39,699 nucleotides of DNA from the IMG/VR virus record IMGVR_UViG_3300032360_000023, positions 1 through 39,699 of that record. One strand, written 5' to 3'. The notes beneath the pieces were generated by a model that saw only the letters and a list, made by a program, of their open reading frames with translations, searched no databases and had not been told where the DNA came from. The DNA is from a virus. Positions 30,951-39,699 of this stretch are shown here, in pieces. Each line of letters opens with the position of its first letter. Within the stretch, counting starts at the first letter, position 1. The position numbers and the translations under genes are program-made.

Positions 30951-32053
30951 TGGCTCATTATTTTGTATTTGCTGATAAGGACGCGACACTATTAAGAGGT
31001 AATGATATTGATAGTACTGGTAGCCTGAAGAATCAAGGGTATGATGAATTACTTGAAGTTGGGAAAACATTCAAAGAAAATTCTTCAGACTTTAATACAG
31101 TATGTAGAGCGGTAATTCAATTTCCGCTAACAGAAATTTCCAAGTCTGTTGCTAATGGAGAAATAGGATCTAATGCAAAATTTTATTTGAATTTATATGA
31201 TGCAGGTGCCATTGAAGTAAAAGATTCAACAGTGATATATGCTAATGCAGTATCTCAAAGCTGGACAGAAGGAACAGGTAAATTGATTAATGTTCCGCAA
31301 ACTCAAGATGGTGTATCATGGAAATATAGGACAGCTAGTACAGAATCGCAATATAAGTGGTCGACTGTTGATGATAGATTGGGTGGAACTTGGTATGAGG
31401 CTAGCTCCAGTTCATATGCTTTTGATAAAAATAAATCCTTTGATCCAAAATTTGATGTGACAGGAATTATTAATAGCTGGATAAGCGGAAGTATAAACAA
31501 CGACGGATTTCTTATAAAAAGAGGCAGTAGTGAAGAAACTAGTAGCACAGATTATGGAATGTTTAAATTCTTTTCTTCTGACACACATACAGTATTTCCT
31601 CCAAAATTAGAAGCAGTTTGGGATGATTCAACATGGGACACAGGATCGCTAACAGCACTTACATCTACACAGATTGATCAACTTAAAATTAATTTAGAAA
31701 ACTTTAATCATAAGTACAAGGTTGGTACGTTAACAAAAATTAGAGTTAAAGGAAAAGAAAAATATCCTTCAAAAACTTTTTCAACGACATCTGAATATTT
31801 AACAGTTAATACTTTACCAAGTGCGTCAACATTTTATTCTATAGTTGATGAGAAAACAGAAGATATAATAGTACCTTATGGCGAAGGATCAAAAATAAGT
31901 TGTGATACTATTGGCAATTATTTTAAATTAAGGACGCAAGGAATACAACCTGAAAGATTTTATAGAATAGAATTTAAAATCGAGTCAGGGTCGGGTATTA
32001 ATAAAACAGTACAATACTATGATGGAAAACATCAATTTAAAGTTGTAAGATAA
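30950..32053 (+). CDS. DNRLRE-like tail structural protein
   Basis: This 367-residue protein has a jelly-roll-like N-terminal 220 residues (ATLLRGNDI, VCRAVIQFPL, AKFYLNLYDAGA, WTEGTG, FDVTGIINSWISG) with the pattern of DNRLRE-type carbohydrate-associated domains. The rest is beta-rich, with KTVQYYDGKHQFKVVR at the end. It probably decorates the baseplate or tail and binds glycans. Confidence 0.6.
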   Translation: MAHYFVFADKDATLLRGNDIDSTGSLKNQGYDELLEVGKTFKENSSDFNTVCRAVIQFPLTEISKSVANGEIGSNAKFYLNLYDAGAIEVKDSTVIYANAVSQSWTEGTGKLINVPQTQDGVSWKYRTASTESQYKWSTVDDRLGGTWYEASSSSYAFDKNKSFDPKFDVTGIINSWISGSINNDGFLIKRGSSEETSSTDYGMFKFFSSDTHTVFPPKLEAVWDDSTWDTGSLTALTSTQIDQLKINLENFNHKYKVGTLTKIRVKGKEKYPSKTFSTTSEYLTVNTLPSASTFYSIVDEKTEDIIVPYGEGSKISCDTIGNYFKLRTQGIQPERFYRIEFKIESGSGINKTVQYYDGKHQFKVVR

Positions 32054-32352
32054 TGCCCTATACAAACAAAGAATTACTAGCAAACGAACATTACACGGAT
32101 TTAAAGGCACGTGATGAAGGTAAGTACAATGCAAATATTAATAATGTTAGAAAAGTATTTACTGATCGTGGAGGGGAATATTGGGACACACTTAGAAATT
32201 CTGTTGATGTAATTCAATTATATGAAAAGATTTCTGACGGTACATCACACGATGATCCAAATCAAAAATTATATGTTGAATTGTACAAAAGGAGGTACCG
32301 TACAAAAATAGAGGCAAAAGATATTTTTGATAGAGATTTTAAAGAGTTTTAG
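32053..32352 (+). CDS. Small baseplate-region protein
   Basis: This 99-residue protein starts in a TAATG overlap. It is helical and charged (NNVRKVFTDRGGEYWDTLRN). Proteins of this size occur at this place in marine myoviruses, between the DNRLRE-like and the giant tail gene. Function unknown. Confidence 0.55.
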   Translation: MPYTNKELLANEHYTDLKARDEGKYNANINNVRKVFTDRGGEYWDTLRNSVDVIQLYEKISDGTSHDDPNQKLYVELYKRRYRTKIEAKDIFDRDFKEF

Positions 32353-32354
32353 AC

Positions 32355-35300
32355 ATGGCTGCAAAACAAAACACCAATAATTATGGACCGAATGGGGCTG
32401 ATAGCGCTACATCTGCAAGGAATGCCCGAGCACAAGAGCCTACAAAGAAGCCGCATATAGAATTAGATTTTGATTTAAAACATAGTTTAATAGATCAAAA
32501 ATTAAATAGAGATGTAGATATACCTGAAAAAATTTACAATCTAATTAGACGTCCTGATACACTTGATTATAAGTCATTTAGAGATGTTGAGTTTTACGAC
32601 CAATTAAAAAATGAGCAATATAATTCTTCAAAGTGGCCTGATCTTGCATTTGGTGCAGATAAAGCTGATTTAATTAGAGTATGTGTTTATGGAAATGATG
32701 GTGGGGTAATTTCATCTAAATATTTTACAAATGATAAAATTGATTCATATGTTAATCAGGCTATACCAGGAAAACCTGCTATCACAGAATTAAATGCAGG
32801 GAATATGTTGCGTGAGCTTGGTTTTAGAAGAGGAAGATTCACAGTTAAATTTGATTTTCTAAGATTACAAGCTGGAAGTCCTTTTCCAATTTTGGTTAAT
32901 GAAGATGATAAAATATTTAATGGAAACTATAATAAACATACAAATGGTTATTTTTACGCTTGGCAAGATGATGAAGATTCAAATACAGTACAGGGAGATA
33001 AACTTTTTGTCAGAGAAAATAAATTTATTCTACAAAAGATTTCTGGAGACAGAACTGAAGTTATTCTCTCACCTGCATTTATTAATGATGAAAAATATTT
33101 AGAAGATTTTAGAACAGCTGCATACAATTGTATGAATTGGTTTTCAGATGAAGATCCACCACCAAATGCAGTATTTGGAACATTAGGTTCTAACGTACTT
33201 TCGTTTGGCACTGAAAATAATATGCCAATGACATTCATGAACGGCATGATTAGAATTAATAATGCTTATTTTATGGGTAAGAGAATAATTGATGAGGTCA
33301 GGGAAGTAGAATCATTTGAGCCGTCAACAGATATTTTTCAACTAACCCCTAATTTACTCAAGGGCAGAACAATGGATTCTTTATTTGGTTGGAGATCTGG
33401 TGGAAATTGGCCAAATGATGGAGTAATAGTTTTTAGTGGCGATCCTGTAGAGGTTGATGATAAAAAGGCACTCCGGCTTGAGCCAGTTTTGGAACCAAAT
33501 CCATCTGGACAATTTGCGATAAAAGCAATATTTCAAAATCCTATAAATTTTGATACAACGTATTCAACTACACTAAGAGCAGATGGAGGTGGCGCTAGCA
33601 ATGAAAATACTCCGTTTCCTCAATCATCCGCAGTGCATGGTAATATGCAATTTCAAACAATCCCATATTTTGCACTACCCGCTGGAGTAATAGCAGAAGG
33701 TTATACAATGACATATAGTTGCTATTTAAAAGGTGCAGCAGGAGAGAAATTAAGATTTCTGGCACATGCAGAACCGTGGGGTGTGTCAGGATCAACCAAG
33801 TATTCTCAATGGTTTGTAATGACAGGTGAGTGGCAAAGAGAATTTTTTACATTTACATTGACGGATACAAATTTAAGTCAGAAAATGATGATGAGAATTA
33901 TATGGGATCCAAGATCGGAATGGGATCCATCTGATTCAAGTAATGTTAATGTACGCTCTGTTCTTGCAGCAGGTGCACAATTAGAAGCAGGATCTGTTAT
34001 GACGCCATTTCATAGAGAGGGTGGCGGTGATGAATTATTTACAGAGCAAGCAGTAGATACTATGTTAAAATTTGATGATCCTGATGGGAAAATAATTATC
34101 GGTGAGTTGGCAGATGGCGATGCATTTAATCAGCTGATGATCGGCGGCATTCTCACTTTAAATAAAGCACATCCCATATTAGACTTATCATCTAATTTTA
34201 CAGTATCAGAACTTGAGTCTGAGAATGTTTATGAATGGGATCAACTTGCTACAAATGGTGCAGCTGGCGACCCGACTCAAGGTGGTGAGCTTCTTCTTTC
34301 ATATGAGTACTCTCAAGGAAAAAGAGATGCAGGAGGTAATCCCTTTTATTACCCGCTTATAGACTCTGAATTACACGGACAAGCAATAAGAACTACAAAT
34401 GATATGGATTTTAGACGATGGACGAGTGGTATTAGTTCGTTATCTTGGTCCAGTAATTATGTTGGTACGGGAGATGTGGGTTATCATGCACACTGGCGAG
34501 CAGGTAAGGGTGTTGATGGTGGAGTTGCAATGTGCTATCCAGATCTAAATTATCAAGATTATATTTATGACCAGATTGTTGATCGAAGAAGAGCAGCTGG
34601 TAATGCATTTGGACACGCAATGCCAAGTGAGGATTTGCTTGCCAATAAAGAATCTTTTGCTCACAGGAATTTACAGATTATTACGTATCATACTGATATT
34701 CCAAATGAGAAAAAAGTTGGCATTGGATCATTGGCGTCTTACGGTGTTCGTTCAGGCGACAAAGTAAAAGTTAGTTGGATGCAGAAATCTGATCCTATTG
34801 ATTTTGAGCAAGGCGGAAGAAAAGGATTGTGGGTTGCATTAAATCACTGGACATCAACGGACCTTGCGCCACCTGAGGAATCATTGGGTGTAACAGATGA
34901 AGATGTATGGGCAGAAGATAATGCATTTCATTTATACTTTGGTGGTGATGATGACTTTGCGACATTTAATGAAAGTGAATTTTCAAATGAGGGTGGTCTA
35001 GTAAATAGAATGCCGACTCATTTAGAACCTGACTGGAATGGTAGTGAAGGTCTTATACAAACTTTTCTTCAAACTTACGGTTATGAATATAATACTGCAT
35101 CTGGTGAAGGTGGCTGGTATATAAATACTGGTGGAGGAATAGCTCAGTCTGAAGCGTTCAAGTGGTATTTTGTGGGGTATGGAGATGAAGGATATTGGAC
35201 AACTGCCAGATTAGAAGCAGCACAGTGGCCAGGTGAAGATGATATGAGTCCAAATGGTTTTAGGACAAAAGTAATAGAAGGTGGTAGAACAATTCTGGCA

Positions 35301-38300
35301 TTTGAAGATTGGTACCCTTCTTACGATGTCTATCCAACAAATGTAAATATGTCTAGTGATGGTGTTTTTAAGTGGGATAGAGATCTCATAGATTGGGTTG
35401 CTGTTGGTGAATCCGGTACAATAAATTGGGCATCGTCATACGAAGTTGAGGGTAACAATGTTACATTACATAGAAGAACTTATAGAACAGAAGCACTAGA
35501 TAGCGGACCAAATGCGTATAGATACAAACCGTGTGAAGAATATAATCAATGGGAAAGTGTTGGATTTGATTTTGAAATTACAGATTTTTTTGCACTAGAT
35601 ATGCCTGTTTTTATAGAGACAAGAGGTCACTACGGAAGTTTTGGAACAGTTTGGGCTGATAAGTTTGAAATTACAATTATCAAGTCATCATTACTTCGTC
35701 CGGAAGTTCAAGAAAATGCAGTACTAGACGATTTAGAATTTACAATAACAAATGTCTTTGATGAAAATAGAATTGAAGTTGATAAAACATATGTTGAAGC
35801 ATCATCTGATCAAGGTGGTATTGAGTCAAGTTATAGTTTAAATAAGTTTTCTTCATTTGACACCGGCTTTTCAGTAGACTATATAACACAACCCAGCGGA
35901 TCAGAAAATATTTATGCAAGATATGAAGGAAAAATACTAGATGTTCAGAATGATTTAGAGACACAAAAAAGATTAGTACTTAATAAAACATATGAAGAGT
36001 ACGGAAATGAAATTAATGCTGTAATGACAGGACCAGACGCAATTAATTTATCAACAGCAACATTTGATGATTACTTTATCCGATACAGATCAAAAGATGC
36101 TGATAATTTATACACATATTTAATAGCTGATGATGATTCAAAATCATTAATAATAAATTTCAAACCGGTAAATTCTGAGACATATCCTGGGAGCATAGCT
36201 TATAAATTAATGGAGCCGCTTGCTGCGGGAATTGACACGCTAAATACAGTTTTTATTGTTGATGAAGTTACGCCGACGCTTAGAGAAAAAATTGATCTCA
36301 TTCCATTTATTGAAGAAAAACTCCCAGAAACAGTTTTAAGACAACCTAACTGGTCAGATATAGACATACCAATAAGAGATAGAGCAACAGAATATAGAAC
36401 ACACACAGATTTAATTGGTTCTAAATCAGGTGTTGCAAATCAATTGGAAGATAGAATTTTAAGTGGAAGCTTAGAGAAGGCAAAAATTAATATAGACTAT
36501 TCACAGTATGAAAATTTTATTCATTTTAGTTCTGCAGAAAAGAGAATTGATAATTTTAAAGCAAAAATAGCCAGCATTGAGCAGTATACAGCAAATAGTG
36601 CATCACTAACCGGAACAGGTACTGGTGAGGGGTACTTAGGAAATGCCGAAGGTACAGGTGTAAGTGGATCTACTTCTGAAGCACTTAGGTGGGAAACTAC
36701 AGCTAGAAAAATGATTACTGAGTTTGATGATTTTGAAAACTATATGTACTTTCAAAGTTCTTCTTATGTTACAAGTTCAATAGGAGAATTTTATGACAAT
36801 GCTTTTCCTAAAAAAGCAGGCGATGGAACGTTAATAAATCCCTATGAGTTATATGCTCTCACCAGTTCACAATTTATAACTTGGTATGATAGTTCAATTG
36901 CTAATGCACAACTTTATGATAGAAATAATAAAAATAGATTGGTTAATCTTTTGCCAGAACATATTTCTACTGATAAAGAGAATATAGAATTTTTATATTT
37001 TATGGATATGATGGGTCATCATTATGATATTATTTGGACACACATCAGAGCCTTATCAGATGTTCATGATAGAAGTGAAGATGTAACAAAAGGAATATCA
37101 CAAGCATTGGTTGAACCAGTAGCGAAGTCTCTTGGTTTTGATATGATAGAAGGAAGAGATCTTGTGTCACTTCCTCAATATCATTTAGGCTTAGCAGAAT
37201 CAGGTTCTAGAACCGGAGTTTTTACTATTCGATATACTAAAAAATCCCAAAAGGATGTTACACGAGAAATATGGAATAGAATTTTATCAACTATGCCATA
37301 CATGTTAAAATCAAAGGGAACTAAGCAATCTTTGAAGGCATTGATTGCGGCTTACGGTATCCCAACCTCTATTTTAAGAATACAAGAATACGGCGGCCCA
37401 AGACCAACAGGTAAGCCTGATTATGAAATTAAAAAGAAATTTACAAAGGCATTAGATTTTAAGGGAGGACAATCTATTCAAGTGCCCTGGTATCATACAT
37501 CAAAAGAAAAAGCACCCGATACTATTGAAATGAGATTTAAGGTAGCTAAAGAATCAGATCAAATTTTAGCAAATAAGCTTGATAACAGTAATAAAACAGA
37601 AGCAGCAATTTATCTTAAGACAACAGTTGGCTCTCCTATAAGCAGTGTGACTATGAACGCGGTAGGATCAGATTATTTGCCATTAGAAACTTGGGTGACA
37701 TTTTCTGGTGGGGGAGGAACAGGAGCCACGGGAACGCCGACTGTAAATCCTGCAAATGGTAGAATTACAGGAATCACTGTGACAAATGGTGGTTTTGGTT
37801 ACACTAGCGCGCCTACAATAACAATACATCAGAATATTCCTGACGGCAGTGGTGCAATTGCTACAGCAGTGCTTGGACCTGCTGATCAAGCTATTGATGG
37901 TAAGGGTCAAATTAGCTTTTTCATGAGTGGATCTGACAGTGTGCAAAGTATGAGTATTGCCGATCAGGGAATTTTCAATAATGAGTATTGGTCATTAATG
38001 GTTAGAAGACGAACAGGCTCTATGGATGATGGCTATGCTGATCAATATTTTGATAATGATTTGACTGCTACTACACAAAGTTTTGATATGTTTCTTGGAT
38101 ATTACGATTCAGGAATGGATCGAATTAAAATAAAAGAATCAGGAAGTATGACAGTATCAGGAAGCACTTTAGCAGGTTGGTACACAACAGGCAGCACTAC
38201 AGATAGCAGATGGTATCTTGGCGGAAATACAGCTGGCAGCATAGGCGAACAATTCAGTGGATCCATGATGGAATTTAGATATTGGTCAACACCACTTAAG

Positions 38301-39699
38301 GAAGATGCATTTTGGAATCATGTTGGTGCTCCTAAAGCGGTTAATGGAAATCATGTAAGTTCATCATACTATGATTTAAGTTTTAGATTATCTATGGATG
38401 ATTATATTAATTTAAATTCTAGTCCTAAAGGATTAAAAGATTACACATTTACAGATGGTCAAATATATGTTACTGGATCAGGATTTGCTGATGAAATTAA
38501 TTTTAGCAATGTATCAGATAGACAGAAAGCTTTTGTTCCTAAGATAGGATTTGGTTCGCAAGCTAATAAGATAAGACTTGAAAGCTCTCAATTGAAAACG
38601 CCAGACGGAGCACCTGCACATTTAAGCCCAACAGAGCGAGTAGAAATAAGTTCATTTGACAATGCAGGATTAGATTCAAATAAATTAGGAATATTTTTCG
38701 CACCCACAGATGTTATTAATGAAGATATTATGTTATCATTAGCTGATTTAGATTTTGCTGAATATCTTGGAGATCCTCGTGACATGTATGAGGAAAGGTA
38801 TACACATGGTAACTTGGATGCTGTTACAGACACATATTGGAAAAAATGGACAACAACATCAAATTTCTGGGATTATATTAAATTAATAAAATACTATGAT
38901 CTTAGTCTTTTTGATCACATAAGAAAATTATCACCTGCTCGTGCTAAAAAGAATATTGGCTTATTAATAGAGTCACATCTTTTAGAAAGGCCAAAAGTTG
39001 TTGTAGGGGCACCTCCTGTGTTTAAAGATATTGCAAAATCTGCAGAAATTGATGCGACGTATCCAGAGCCAACCGGTTTATACAAATATTCATCAGCAAC
39101 TGCATCAATTGCTCCAGTACCAGCAAAAGGTTCTTACGAATTTAGAACTGGTGTAGTTTACGATACTTCACTTGCAGGAAAAGTAACATCATCATATTAT
39201 GATTATGCGTCAATAGCATTACAACAGGCTGCCACAATTAAATCTAGTAGAGATGAATATGAGACACAAAAATTTAATTCAGAACTCGGACCAATGACAT
39301 ATATGCCCACATTAAAAGGATTCGAAGCAGATCCGCTTGATGATCCACTAGCAGAGGCTCGTGACTATATTGATACTAAAATTTATATGGGAGGAGGATC
39401 TACTGTATTCTTTGAAAGTTTTCAGCCCATGGTTACTGGTTCTAGAAAATCATTATATAATCAAGAATCATTTCCTTTTTATTCTTCATCGTTAAGTGCA
39501 TCATTAGGATTAGCATACTCATCATCAATGGAATTTAGTGAGTATGAAACTGTTTATCACAACCATACTGGGCTTTTTAGATTAGCATATGAAGGATGTA
39601 AAAATGATGGATCTAGATCACCTGATGGCGTTCTTCAAGCAGTAGAAATTTATGATACAAATCCATATTCAGTCAAAGTTGACAAGAAGGGTGCAAATA
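32355..39699 (+). CDS. Giant multidomain tail protein, truncated by the window end
   Basis: One open frame runs from ATG 32355 off the right edge: at least 2448 residues, no stop seen. Domains: an N-terminal virion-associated part; a CBM-like module at about 410-560 ending GAQLEAGSVMTPF; further beta-rich modules; a P2 gpI-like segment near 1530 (LVNLLPEHISTDKENIEFLY); and a conserved block near 1650 (YMLKSKGTKQSLKALIAAYG) seen in marine T4-like tail proteins. A LamG-like domain follows (about 1690-2020), split by a Gly-rich insertion (37701-37880) with NGGFGYTSAPTITI. It probably forms the distal baseplate or fibre network and binds host glycans. Confidence 0.8.
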   Translation, partial: MAAKQNTNNYGPNGADSATSARNARAQEPTKKPHIELDFDLKHSLIDQKLNRDVDIPEKIYNLIRRPDTLDYKSFRDVEFYDQLKNEQYNSSKWPDLAFGADKADLIRVCVYGNDGGVISSKYFTNDKIDSYVNQAIPGKPAITELNAGNMLRELGFRRGRFTVKFDFLRLQAGSPFPILVNEDDKIFNGNYNKHTNGYFYAWQDDEDSNTVQGDKLFVRENKFILQKISGDRTEVILSPAFINDEKYLEDFRTAAYNCMNWFSDEDPPPNAVFGTLGSNVLSFGTENNMPMTFMNGMIRINNAYFMGKRIIDEVREVESFEPSTDIFQLTPNLLKGRTMDSLFGWRSGGNWPNDGVIVFSGDPVEVDDKKALRLEPVLEPNPSGQFAIKAIFQNPINFDTTYSTTLRADGGGASNENTPFPQSSAVHGNMQFQTIPYFALPAGVIAEGYTMTYSCYLKGAAGEKLRFLAHAEPWGVSGSTKYSQWFVMTGEWQREFFTFTLTDTNLSQKMMMRIIWDPRSEWDPSDSSNVNVRSVLAAGAQLEAGSVMTPFHREGGGDELFTEQAVDTMLKFDDPDGKIIIGELADGDAFNQLMIGGILTLNKAHPILDLSSNFTVSELESENVYEWDQLATNGAAGDPTQGGELLLSYEYSQGKRDAGGNPFYYPLIDSELHGQAIRTTNDMDFRRWTSGISSLSWSSNYVGTGDVGYHAHWRAGKGVDGGVAMCYPDLNYQDYIYDQIVDRRRAAGNAFGHAMPSEDLLANKESFAHRNLQIITYHTDIPNEKKVGIGSLASYGVRSGDKVKVSWMQKSDPIDFEQGGRKGLWVALNHWTSTDLAPPEESLGVTDEDVWAEDNAFHLYFGGDDDFATFNESEFSNEGGLVNRMPTHLEPDWNGSEGLIQTFLQTYGYEYNTASGEGGWYINTGGGIAQSEAFKWYFVGYGDEGYWTTARLEAAQWPGEDDMSPNGFRTKVIEGGRTILAFEDWYPSYDVYPTNVNMSSDGVFKWDRDLIDWVAVGESGTINWASSYEVEGNNVTLHRRTYRTEALDSGPNAYRYKPCEEYNQWESVGFDFEITDFFALDMPVFIETRGHYGSFGTVWADKFEITIIKSSLLRPEVQENAVLDDLEFTITNVFDENRIEVDKTYVEASSDQGGIESSYSLNKFSSFDTGFSVDYITQPSGSENIYARYEGKILDVQNDLETQKRLVLNKTYEEYGNEINAVMTGPDAINLSTATFDDYFIRYRSKDADNLYTYLIADDDSKSLIINFKPVNSETYPGSIAYKLMEPLAAGIDTLNTVFIVDEVTPTLREKIDLIPFIEEKLPETVLRQPNWSDIDIPIRDRATEYRTHTDLIGSKSGVANQLEDRILSGSLEKAKINIDYSQYENFIHFSSAEKRIDNFKAKIASIEQYTANSASLTGTGTGEGYLGNAEGTGVSGSTSEALRWETTARKMITEFDDFENYMYFQSSSYVTSSIGEFYDNAFPKKAGDGTLINPYELYALTSSQFITWYDSSIANAQLYDRNNKNRLVNLLPEHISTDKENIEFLYFMDMMGHHYDIIWTHIRALSDVHDRSEDVTKGISQALVEPVAKSLGFDMIEGRDLVSLPQYHLGLAESGSRTGVFTIRYTKKSQKDVTREIWNRILSTMPYMLKSKGTKQSLKALIAAYGIPTSILRIQEYGGPRPTGKPDYEIKKKFTKALDFKGGQSIQVPWYHTSKEKAPDTIEMRFKVAKESDQILANKLDNSNKTEAAIYLKTTVGSPISSVTMNAVGSDYLPLETWVTFSGGGGTGATGTPTVNPANGRITGITVTNGGFGYTSAPTITIHQNIPDGSGAIATAVLGPADQAIDGKGQISFFMSGSDSVQSMSIADQGIFNNEYWSLMVRRRTGSMDDGYADQYFDNDLTATTQSFDMFLGYYDSGMDRIKIKESGSMTVSGSTLAGWYTTGSTTDSRWYLGGNTAGSIGEQFSGSMMEFRYWSTPLKEDAFWNHVGAPKAVNGNHVSSSYYDLSFRLSMDDYINLNSSPKGLKDYTFTDGQIYVTGSGFADEINFSNVSDRQKAFVPKIGFGSQANKIRLESSQLKTPDGAPAHLSPTERVEISSFDNAGLDSNKLGIFFAPTDVINEDIMLSLADLDFAEYLGDPRDMYEERYTHGNLDAVTDTYWKKWTTTSNFWDYIKLIKYYDLSLFDHIRKLSPARAKKNIGLLIESHLLERPKVVVGAPPVFKDIAKSAEIDATYPEPTGLYKYSSATASIAPVPAKGSYEFRTGVVYDTSLAGKVTSSYYDYASIALQQAATIKSSRDEYETQKFNSELGPMTYMPTLKGFEADPLDDPLAEARDYIDTKIYMGGGSTVFFESFQPMVTGSRKSLYNQESFPFYSSSLSASLGLAYSSSMEFSEYETVYHNHTGLFRLAYEGCKNDGSRSPDGVLQAVEIYDTNPYSVKVDKKGAN

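Noticed and set aside
1-39699. CRISPR arrays, insertion sequences
   Set aside because: No regularly spaced repeats, transposase motifs or terminal inverted repeats were seen.

Overview
The window looks like part of the genome of a large contractile-tailed (T4-like) marine phage. Every gene I accept lies on the + strand, packed head to tail with short overlaps. The right third has myovirus order: a T4 gp55-type late sigma factor, a spike/OB-fold baseplate protein, gp25, gp6 and very large tail proteins. The left two thirds carry auxiliary genes typical of marine T4-like phages (CobS/MoxR-type AAA+ ATPase, A-type Fe-S carrier, DNA ligase, Hsp20, peptide deformylase, HD hydrolase, LamG proteins) and many small unknowns. 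No hallmark fixes the host. A redoxin with thrombospondin type-3 and dockerin-like repeats, a porin with a typical signal peptide, and a tmRNA whose best tag frame starts Gly-Glu all point towards the Fibrobacteres-Chlorobi-Bacteroidetes side, perhaps Marinimicrobia (SAR406). That is an inference.

Layout. 1-300: a cluster of folded RNA elements around a tRNA-Gly(UCC). 300-820: non-coding. 821-2387: an HTH protein and an AAA+ ATPase. 2400-2700: a G+C-rich structured RNA, a terminator-like hairpin and a tRNA-like gene. 2719-5343: small genes, including a phosphoribosyltransferase and a GIY-YIG-like protein. 5344-8009: three LamG-like proteins and a small membrane protein. 8022-9480: a selenocysteine redoxin read through UGA, an A-type Fe-S carrier and a small basic protein. 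9563-13297: ligase and unknowns. 13300-13920: a regulated hsp20. 13941-20564: a folded RNA, then about 20 small genes with peptide deformylase and a SLOG protein. 20571-21870: tmRNA and an outer-membrane porin. 22000-24227: 3D-domain protein, HD hydrolase and gp55-like sigma factor. 24262-39699: the baseplate and tail module, with a second selenoprotein, a SelW-type protein, inside it.

Main discovery. Two unrelated thioredoxin-fold genes are each interrupted by one in-frame UGA exactly where the family has a redox-active Cys: W-U-P-S-C in a TlpA-like redoxin, and C-M-Q-U in a SelW/Rdx protein. Each UGA is followed at the right distance by a hairpin that fits the bacterial SECIS rules. UGA is an ordinary stop in many other genes here, so recoding to selenocysteine is the best reading. 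No tRNA-Sec, SelA, SelB or SelD gene is visible, so the phage would have to use the host's selenium machinery. The two genes would be missed or split by standard annotation.

Other points of interest are a four-copy phage promoter motif (CCTTT, 19-20 bases, TTAKATTCTAWTA), a repeated TGTCAT-W-TTGTCAT element with a sigma-54-like site before hsp20, and several unexplained structured RNAs.
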